This document shows positions 1 through 6,416 of a stretch of 64,000 nt of DNA, piece after piece. Origin of the DNA: an uncultured Bacteroidia bacterium (lineage in GTDB: Bacteria > Bacteroidota > Bacteroidia > Bacteroidales > F082); assembly GCA_902801625.1 (NCBI GenBank), contig CADCJI010000011.1:62001-126000 (forward strand). The letters run 5' to 3'. The notes below the pieces were generated by a model that worked only from the letters and a program-made list of their open reading frames with translations, was not told where the DNA came from and did not search any database. Both the position numbers and the translations under genes were made by a program. Each line of letters starts with the position of its first letter. The stretch's first letter is position 1.

Positions 1-674
1 CTTCCACCAGCCCTTTAACTCAAACGACTAAGGCCACCGAGCCCGCTGTTACCGCCAAGGTCCCTGAGCCTGCGGTTAGTTCTAAGGGCCCTGAGCCTGT
101 CGAAGGGCCGATCTCTTCACAAAAACCTCAACAGCCTCAACCTACACAATCCGTAAACCCACCAGTTACAGGCGGCGTTTCGACAGGCTCAACGACCGCC
201 TCGTCCACTCAACCCGTCGTCCGTCCGCGTGGTGCCACGAGTAGCATCAGCATCAACAAGGCCATGCAGCAAGCTGGGCAAAAGGCTGAGGAAAAAGAAG
301 AGACTTGGGACACGCCGTTCACACAAGAGCAGCTCACAACTGCATGGGCTGACTTCGTCAACCGATATAAAAACGTGTCTCCCAACTTCGCGGCTGCTTT
401 GGGAAAATACACTCCTAAATTAATGGGCAACGCTGAAATCCACTTCAGTGTCGACAACCTGCTTTTTGAGCATGACACAGAAGGCATGACTGCCTTGAAG
501 CACCATTTGAAGAACAGCCTGCACAACAACCAATACCAACTCAAGCCCGAGTTGATGGAGCGCCCTGCCGAAATTGAGGCATACACTGACAAGGATAAGT
601 TTGAGAAGATGGTGGAAGAAAGGCCGTATTTGAGGACTTTGCAGACGGAACTAAAGTTGGAGGGAGATCTATAG
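1..674 (+). CDS. dnaX: DNA polymerase III subunit gamma/tau, C-terminal part (5' end outside window)
   Basis: The open frame runs from base 3 to the TAG at 672-674, giving about 223 visible residues and no start codon, so the gene is cut by the window edge. The first ~85 residues are a Pro/Thr/Ser/Gln-rich linker. The rest is a compact domain beginning near WDTPFTQEQLTTAWADFVNR and ending RTLQTELKLEGDL, which resembles the tau C-terminal domain of Bacteroidota DnaX. The ATPase core must lie upstream. The protein is the clamp-loader subunit that loads the sliding clamp and links the polymerases. The linker contains in-frame copies of a dispersed palindromic repeat (listed separately), giving the peptides GPEPVEGP and GGVSTGSTTA. 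Identification rests on the C-terminal domain only. The rest of the gene upstream should show the ATPase domain. Confidence 0.72.
   Translation, partial: STSPLTQTTKATEPAVTAKVPEPAVSSKGPEPVEGPISSQKPQQPQPTQSVNPPVTGGVSTGSTTASSTQPVVRPRGATSSISINKAMQQAGQKAEEKEETWDTPFTQEQLTTAWADFVNRYKNVSPNFAAALGKYTPKLMGNAEIHFSVDNLLFEHDTEGMTALKHHLKNSLHNNQYQLKPELMERPAEIEAYTDKDKFEKMVEERPYLRTLQTELKLEGDL
53..200. repeat. Dispersed palindromic element inserted in the dnaX linker
   Basis: There are three related segments. One at 53-75 contains CCCTGAGCCTG. One at 86-109 contains CCCTGAGCCTGTCGAAGGG. The third, at 178-191, is the inverted form TTTCGACAGGCTCA followed by ACGACCGCC. The core TGAGCCTGTCGAA and its reverse complement also occur at 54107-54155 inside another gene. 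The copies keep the dnaX frame open and add Pro/Gly/Thr-rich residues to a flexible linker, where they should be tolerated. Confidence 0.75.
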
Positions 675-702
675 TTTAGAGTTTAGTGTTTAGAGTTTAG
701 AG
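675..702. repeat. Four tandem heptamers (TTTAGAG/TTTAGTG)
   Basis: Directly after the dnaX stop codon there are four heptamers in a row: TTTAGAG, TTTAGTG, TTTAGAG, TTTAGAG. They fill part of the 75-bp gap before the M13 peptidase gene. No function is evident. The composition resembles the GTTGAAT-type tandem at about 62975. Confidence 0.7.
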
Positions 703-749
703 TTGAAGGAACCATACAAAAGAAATCTTAAACTACAATCCAATAAACA

Positions 750-2801
750 ATGAAGAAAAAACACATTATCGCCATGATGACATTATGTACAATGGCAGCA
801 GGCTGCGCCGAGAAAGCAGTCGAGACACAGACACCAGAACCGAAGAAAGAAGTTGTTCCAGCCATCGAGCTGAGCAACATGGACACCGTAATCAACCCGG
901 CTGAAGATTTCTTCCGCTTCGTCAACAACGAGTGGTTGAAGAACAACCCGATTCCGGAAGAGTACTCCACCTACGGAGCCTTCACCGAGATCGACCAACG
1001 CAACGAGTTGCTGATCCAAGACATCATCAATGAGGTGTCGCAAGACACAAGCGCCACGCAAGGCAGCGTAGCCCAAAAGATCCGTGACTTCTACAATGCT
1101 GGCATGGACACCGTCGCCATCGACGCTCGCGGCTACAGCGAACTGCAACCTTATTTCGACATGATCGACGGCCTTAAAGACAAGGCTGACTTGGCCGAGC
1201 TGATGGGCAAGCTCCACAGCGACGGCATCGGCGGTTTCTTCAACGCCGGAGGTAGCTCCGATCCGAAGAATGCCGAAATGGTCATCATGCACCTCTACCA
1301 AGGCGGCTTGAGCCTCACCGACCGCGACGACTACCTCACGAAAGAGTCGCAGGAGATGCGCGACAAGTATGTCGAGCATGTGACCAAGATGTTCCAACTC
1401 ACCGGCACCGACTCCATCGAGGCCGCCAAGAAAGCCAAGGCCATCCTTAACTTAGAGACCCAACTGGCCAAGAACTCGTTGAGCCGCGTGGAGATGCGTG
1501 ACCCCGACCGCTTGTACAACAAGCGCACCCGTGCCGAGTTGCAGAAATCGACCCCTGTCTTCAACTGGGACAACTATTTCAAAGCCGCTGGCGCCCCTGA
1601 ATTCGACAGCCTCAACGTGGGCATGCCCGACTTCATCGCCAACCTCAACAAGGTCATCCTCAACACCGACCTCAACACCATCAAGGACTACCTGCGCTGG
1701 AAAGTCATCCACGGCAGCGCCTCCATGTTGAGCAGCGACCTCGACGCCGAGAACTTCAGCTTCTATGGCAAATACCTCTATGGCCAAGAAGTGCAGCAGC
1801 CCCGCTGGCGCCGCATCCTCGACGCCACTTCAGGTTGCCTTGGCGAAGCCGTTGGCCAACTCTATGTCGAGAAGCACTTCCCGGCAGAAGCCAAAGAGCG
1901 TATGCTGAACCTTGTTGGCAACCTTCGTGTCGCTCTTGGTGAGCGCATCAAGAACCTCGACTGGATGAGCGAAGAAACCAAAGCCAAGGCCCTCGTCAAA
2001 CTCGATGCCTTCAATGTGAAAATCGGTTATCCTGACAAGTGGAAGGACTACAGCAAGTATGAAGTCACACCTGATTCATATTTCGAGAATGTACACCGTT
2101 CCATCCGTTTCGAGAACGAAAGGGAAATGGCCAAAATCGGAAAGCCCGTCGACAAGGAAGAGTGGTTCATGACTCCGCAGACTGTCAATGCCTACTATAG
2201 CCCCGAGATGAACGAAATCGTGTTCCCCGCCGCCATTCTTCAGCCTCCGTTCTTCAATATGGACGCTGACGACGCCGTTAACTACGGTGGCATTGGCGTG
2301 GTAATCGGTCACGAGATGACCCACGGCTTCGATGACCAAGGCTGCAAGTATGACGAAAAGGGTAATCTCAACAACTGGTGGACCGAAGAAGATGCCGCTC
2401 AGTTCGCCGAACGAACCAAGCAACTTGTGAAGCTCTTTGACGAATTCCAAGTGAGAGGCTACCAAATCAACGGTCAACTCACCCTCGGAGAGAACATCGC
2501 CGACCTCGGTGGCCTCAATGTAGCATGGGATGCCTACCAGATGACCGAAGAGGCAAAGGCCAACCAAAGCATCGATGGCTTCACGCCTGCCCAGCGCTTC
2601 TTCATCAGCTACGGCACCATTTGGCGTAACAACTCGCGCGACAAGTACATCGAGCGCCAAGTGAAGACCGACGTACACTCACCCGCTGAGGCTCGCGTTA
2701 ACCGCACTCTCGGTTCAATGCCGCACTTCTACGAGGCATTCGATATTCAGCCTGAAAACGCCATGTACATTGCTCCTGAAGAACGCGCAAATATTTGGTA
2801 A
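750..2801 (+). CDS. M13 family zinc metallopeptidase lipoprotein (neprilysin/PepO-like)
   Basis: The 683-residue protein has a lipoprotein signal (MKKKHIIAMMTLCTMAAGC, lipobox Cys about residue 19), so it is probably anchored in an envelope membrane. The gluzincin signature is complete. HEMTH starts at His521, with Glu522 as catalytic base and His521/His525 as zinc ligands, and ENIADLGG carries the third ligand, Glu581. The substrate-binding NAYY motif lies upstream (about residue 479), and a basic R-V-N-R segment follows near the C-terminus. Length and motif order are those of full-length M13 peptidases, which cleave oligopeptides of limited size. The gene stands alone between dnaX and the acyltransferase gene, with a palindrome after it. 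The start is the first ATG and directly precedes the signal peptide. Confidence 0.95.
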   Translation: MKKKHIIAMMTLCTMAAGCAEKAVETQTPEPKKEVVPAIELSNMDTVINPAEDFFRFVNNEWLKNNPIPEEYSTYGAFTEIDQRNELLIQDIINEVSQDTSATQGSVAQKIRDFYNAGMDTVAIDARGYSELQPYFDMIDGLKDKADLAELMGKLHSDGIGGFFNAGGSSDPKNAEMVIMHLYQGGLSLTDRDDYLTKESQEMRDKYVEHVTKMFQLTGTDSIEAAKKAKAILNLETQLAKNSLSRVEMRDPDRLYNKRTRAELQKSTPVFNWDNYFKAAGAPEFDSLNVGMPDFIANLNKVILNTDLNTIKDYLRWKVIHGSASMLSSDLDAENFSFYGKYLYGQEVQQPRWRRILDATSGCLGEAVGQLYVEKHFPAEAKERMLNLVGNLRVALGERIKNLDWMSEETKAKALVKLDAFNVKIGYPDKWKDYSKYEVTPDSYFENVHRSIRFENEREMAKIGKPVDKEEWFMTPQTVNAYYSPEMNEIVFPAAILQPPFFNMDADDAVNYGGIGVVIGHEMTHGFDDQGCKYDEKGNLNNWWTEEDAAQFAERTKQLVKLFDEFQVRGYQINGQLTLGENIADLGGLNVAWDAYQMTEEAKANQSIDGFTPAQRFFISYGTIWRNNSRDKYIERQVKTDVHSPAEARVNRTLGSMPHFYEAFDIQPENAMYIAPEERANIW

Positions 2802-2812
2802 TCAATAATAAA

Positions 2813-2843
2813 TTGTAGAGACGCAAATTTTGCGTCTCTACAA
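2813..2843. terminator. 31-bp near-perfect palindrome between M13 peptidase and acyltransferase genes
   Basis: The 15-base arm TTGTAGAGACGCAAA is followed by one T and then its exact reverse complement, so the transcript would form a strong hairpin just after the peptidase stop. There is no long T-run after it. It may act as a terminator or processing site, but the GTAGAGACGC palindrome is also a familiar dispersed repeat in many Bacteroidota and cyanobacterial genomes, so it may simply be a repeat copy. Confidence 0.7.
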
Positions 2844-2855
2844 TATCCATAAAAA

Positions 2856-3440
2856 ATGGGATTTAAACAATTCATAGGGAAAACGAGGCTCAAGCTCGGA
2901 GGTTGGAAAGTGGTCAACACCTACCCTAACCTCGGCAACGCCGTCTGCATCGTGGCCCCTCACACCGCCATCAAGGACTTCTTCATCGGTTTGGCCTTCT
3001 ATTGGTCTCAAGGCATCAATTTCAAGGCCATGATGAAAGTCGAATTTTTCCAATATTGCGGAGGCATCTTGAGTCGACCACTGAAAAAACTTGGTGCCAT
3101 ACCCGTTGACCGTGGTCATCAAAACCATCTCGTTGAACAGATGGTCGAGATGTTCAGCCAATGCGAAAACACCCATCTGGTCATCTGCCCCGAAGGCACA
3201 CGAAAGAAGGTAAAGCATTGGAAAAAAGGCTTCTATGTCATTGCAGAAGGAGCACATTTGCCCATTGCACTTGGCTTCATTGATTATAAAAAGAAGCTCT
3301 GTTCACTTGAGAAAGTCATCTATCCTTCAGGCGATTACGATAAGGACTTGGCTGAGATTTGGGACTACTACCGCTCCAGAAAAGTCATGGGAAAACACCC
3401 CGAACTTTTCAACCTTTACGATGAATACGAAAAAGACTAA
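2856..3440 (+). CDS. 1-acyl-sn-glycerol-3-phosphate acyltransferase-like protein (PlsC family)
   Basis: The 194-residue protein has the two key blocks of the glycerolipid acyltransferase family. The catalytic H-x4-D motif is in VAPHTAIKDFF (about residues 33-43), and the acceptor-binding motif CPEGTRKK is near residue 112, followed by the typical K-x-G-F-Y-x-I-A segment. The family transfers acyl chains to lysophospholipids or other lipid acceptors at the inner membrane. It is shorter than classical PlsC and lacks an obvious N-terminal membrane anchor, like the small 'acyltransferase' proteins common in Bacteroidota, so the acceptor is uncertain. The stop is 3 bp before the next gene, implying co-transcription. 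Confidence 0.85.
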   Translation: MGFKQFIGKTRLKLGGWKVVNTYPNLGNAVCIVAPHTAIKDFFIGLAFYWSQGINFKAMMKVEFFQYCGGILSRPLKKLGAIPVDRGHQNHLVEQMVEMFSQCENTHLVICPEGTRKKVKHWKKGFYVIAEGAHLPIALGFIDYKKKLCSLEKVIYPSGDYDKDLAEIWDYYRSRKVMGKHPELFNLYDEYEKD

Positions 3441-3443
3441 ACC

Positions 3444-4907
3444 ATGATAGACCTGAGCACAAAAATCCACGACAAGTTCACCTTGGAATTCAAGGTAGGA
3501 TTCAACACGGAGCAAGCTACTAAACCAGCAAAATTCCGTGACTATGTAATGAATACGTGGATTTTTGTGCCCAATAGTCTCGACATCAATGCGGCCAAGT
3601 ACAGCAAAGACGACTTCTACCGCGACCTCAAGTCGGGCGTGCGCCTCATCACCCCATCATATGAATTGCACGAATTGGCCAACAACGACGAACTGCTACC
3701 CAGCAAGGCACTCACGACCAATTTCAACGACTTGCACACCGCACCCGACGACACGCTTGACCTCACCCATACCATCAAAATGTATTGCGCCATCGCCAAA
3801 AGCGCTTTCCGTGACGCATGTTTTTCTGCGATACAACAATCTGATGCAGCTACAAGGAAGGACGCTTGCATGCAATTCCTTGAAGATGGACACAAAATAT
3901 TAGAACGATTCCGTGGCCTGTTCAACCAACTGAACGAGGACAATGCCACAGACCGAACCCGACAAGTCTTTGCTTACGGCGACGAATTTTTGAGCAATGT
4001 ATTGGAAAAATACACCTATCGCCTTCGCGATGCCATCCGCGTCAGCCATCCCGAGGAGTATCCACAAATCGAAACCCGTTTCAAAGAAATATTGCTCGGT
4101 GAGAGGAATTATCGGGAGCAAAAAGGCTATATATGCGTGAAGATTGATGACGAAAAAGGCAACGAAGACTTTGTCTTCCGCGCCAGCCTACTCAAAAAAT
4201 TCAGTGAGAGTGACCTTTACCTCAACGCCACCAAGCGTAAGAACACCTTCCTAGTGGAGCAGATTCTCTACAGTCTTGCTGCCGGTGCTGCCATGGTAGT
4301 GGCTACACTATCTTCGTTCTTCTTCCAACAACGGTATGGCAACTTCACCTTACCTTTCCTTATCGCATTGGTAATCAGCTACATGTTCAAAGATAGACTG
4401 AAAGACTGGTTACGACTCATTTTCGCTCGTCGTGTCAGCAGCAAGGTCTTCGACACGCGTACTGATTTCCGTGTCAAAGGAAAATACATAGGTTGGAGCA
4501 AGGATAGTGTCGACTTCATCGACAGCGACAAGATCATCCCTGAAGTCATCAAGTTACGTAGCCGTAATCCGCTCTTCGCCGAGGTAAGTGGCAAAGATGA
4601 GAAAGTTTTACTCTACCGCAAGAAAGTACAACTTTGGCCCAGCGAATTGGCCAAGGCCAGCCCTTATCCACTCCGAGGCATCAATGACATACTGAGGTAC
4701 AATTTCACGGAATACACCCGCAAAATGGATAACCCGAGTTTCCCTCTTTCTGGCACTTGGGAGGATAACGAATACAAACCTATAGAAGGCAAAAAGGTCT
4801 ATCACATCACCATCATCATCCAATGCGTCTACGAAGGCAATGTCGAATACAAGCGCATCGTGGTGCGTTGCGACAGGAACGGTATTGTGAATGTGAAAGT
4901 TAGCTAA
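3444..4907 (+). CDS. Unrecognised conserved-looking membrane protein
   Basis: The 487-residue protein matches no family I recognise. Residues 1-260 are hydrophilic and mostly helical with many acidic and aromatic residues. Two closely spaced hydrophobic segments follow (about 275-292 and 299-315, QILYSLAAGAAMVVATL then FTLPFLIALVISYMF). The remaining ~170 residues contain a basic stretch right after the second segment (KDRLKDWLRLIFARR) and end in a beta-rich region (YHITIIIQC to VRCDRNGIVNVKVS). There is no signal peptide. It looks like a membrane hairpin with two large cytoplasmic domains. It starts 4 bp after the acyltransferase stop, so the two probably form an operon, which suggests a lipid or envelope role. 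The downstream gene is convergent and only 10 bp away. Confidence 0.75.
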   Translation: MIDLSTKIHDKFTLEFKVGFNTEQATKPAKFRDYVMNTWIFVPNSLDINAAKYSKDDFYRDLKSGVRLITPSYELHELANNDELLPSKALTTNFNDLHTAPDDTLDLTHTIKMYCAIAKSAFRDACFSAIQQSDAATRKDACMQFLEDGHKILERFRGLFNQLNEDNATDRTRQVFAYGDEFLSNVLEKYTYRLRDAIRVSHPEEYPQIETRFKEILLGERNYREQKGYICVKIDDEKGNEDFVFRASLLKKFSESDLYLNATKRKNTFLVEQILYSLAAGAAMVVATLSSFFFQQRYGNFTLPFLIALVISYMFKDRLKDWLRLIFARRVSSKVFDTRTDFRVKGKYIGWSKDSVDFIDSDKIIPEVIKLRSRNPLFAEVSGKDEKVLLYRKKVQLWPSELAKASPYPLRGINDILRYNFTEYTRKMDNPSFPLSGTWEDNEYKPIEGKKVYHITIIIQCVYEGNVEYKRIVVRCDRNGIVNVKVS

Positions 4908-4917
4908 GTTGCCAAAA

Positions 4918-6333
4918 TCACTCGGCTACACACACCAAGCGCACACCTCGTCCATAGGAGCGATTGCTGCCGTCCTTTGAATTCTCGTTCGAATCATTAA
5001 AGTACACACCATAGGCATAAGTGGCATTGATGAACGAACTCGACCAATAGTAGCCATTGACCCCTACACTGTACACAGAAGTCCCAAACCGATAACCAGT
5101 AGCGGGAAAAAAGACAGCTCCGACACGCTCCAAAAAGCTCCACATTGACGCGGTAATGGTATTACTGCTGTAATGGGCTTCTTTTACATTCACCTCATTT
5201 AGGCTATAATAACTATCTTTCCAATTGTCAGGCAGAAGAATTATGCCATTCACATTGTTCACATTAGCTTTGGCAAACCGCATGCCAGATTCTGTCGTTC
5301 GGGTGTCGAAAACATATACCAATTCATCTTTGCTCAAGGTGCGCCACTGGCTGGGCTGGTCACCGCCATTGGATATTGAATTGTAGACACCCCAATCTGA
5401 ATTGGCATTTGTGCCAGTCAAATTATTTGCACCTGCTGGACCATAGGACGAACCCGTCATATTGTATGTTTCCCACGGTTGATAACAAGAATTGCCACAA
5501 TTCCAACCACTTGTTCCCCAACCGAACAAATCGCGATCAACGGTCTGGCTATTGCTATTCTGTCCTGTACTGGTTCCAAGGCAATCCCACTGATTCTCAG
5601 CGAACTTCCAATAGGGGGTGCTAGCGCTGCCTATGTATTGCAAATTTCCTTGTGAAAAAAACACTTGATTGCCACTGTCATTAATAGTAAATTTGCCATT
5701 GATTGCACCTTCAGGAACATTACTGTTGTCGATTGGAATAAAAAGCTGTTCCTCTCCATATTGAAGGCCAAAATCTGTCACTGCATAGGCACGCACATAG
5801 TAAACGGTGCCTGGTGTCAGACCATCAAGAGTAACGCTGAAGTTGCCAACAGTCCCAGTCTCAGTGGTATGGTTACCATCAACGTCAGGATTCGATTCCG
5901 TACTCCAGCACACGCCACGCAAAAACACGTGAGTGCCTTCCGGAGCATTCACTGTGCCACCCACCACTGCGCTTGTCGCAGTGATATCGGTCGGTTCGGC
6001 AGTGGTCACTGAGAAAGAAGAGGATTGTGAAAAGACAATCTCAACATCCTCAGTGCGATTCGAATAGTACATGTAACCCAATCCAGGGGTAAACTGACTT
6101 AACCCTCTCCAATTTCCGTTATTATAAGAGGCACTACCATTTTGTGACTTAATCACATCACCATTCATGGGAACAAAATCCCCTAAAGCCGATGAAATGC
6201 TCATTGCTTCTGCCTTAGGATAACTAAACCAAGTACAACCAGGCTTCAAGGTTATCGTAATATCTTGCGCCTTAACACTCAAACTTGCTGCCATCATTGC
6301 AAACAAGCACGATAATAGTAGTAATCTCTTCAT
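4918..6333 (-). CDS. Secreted protein with Fn3-like domain and FISUMP (Fibrobacter major paralogous) domain
   Basis: The 471-residue protein has a Sec signal peptide (MKRLLLLSCLFAMMAASLSVKAQ). A ~80-residue segment follows (ITLKPGCTWFSYPKAEA to the DVEIVF strand) of the kind often seen before surface modules in Bacteroidota. An Fn3-like domain spans about residues 112-205 (TSAVVGGTVNAPEGTHVFLR, RGVCWSTESNP, PGTVYYVRAYAVTD). The C-terminal half shows the FISUMP pattern: FSQGNLQY, the WRTLSKDEL block, NGIILLPDNW, GYYWSSS and the terminal GRGVRLVC. No T9SS sorting domain is visible. The Fn3-like domain closely resembles those of the giant surface protein encoded at 38.9-53.3 kb (same RG-CW-T motif). 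The function is unknown; the layout suggests a secreted surface or matrix protein. Confidence 0.82.
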   Translation of the reverse strand: MKRLLLLSCLFAMMAASLSVKAQDITITLKPGCTWFSYPKAEAMSISSALGDFVPMNGDVIKSQNGSASYNNGNWRGLSQFTPGLGYMYYSNRTEDVEIVFSQSSSFSVTTAEPTDITATSAVVGGTVNAPEGTHVFLRGVCWSTESNPDVDGNHTTETGTVGNFSVTLDGLTPGTVYYVRAYAVTDFGLQYGEEQLFIPIDNSNVPEGAINGKFTINDSGNQVFFSQGNLQYIGSASTPYWKFAENQWDCLGTSTGQNSNSQTVDRDLFGWGTSGWNCGNSCYQPWETYNMTGSSYGPAGANNLTGTNANSDWGVYNSISNGGDQPSQWRTLSKDELVYVFDTRTTESGMRFAKANVNNVNGIILLPDNWKDSYYSLNEVNVKEAHYSSNTITASMWSFLERVGAVFFPATGYRFGTSVYSVGVNGYYWSSSFINATYAYGVYFNDSNENSKDGSNRSYGRGVRLVCVAE

Positions 6334-6416
6334 TTTTTAATCTGTTTATAATTCTTGATTAATTGTTTTTATTATCAACCAATAATTTGGCGGGGCAAAG
6401 AAACGAAAAATATTGA

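Noticed and set aside
783..1397. A 204-codon minus-strand frame opposite the M13 peptidase
   Set aside because: It has no recognisable domain and lies fully opposite an intact gene with all catalytic motifs.
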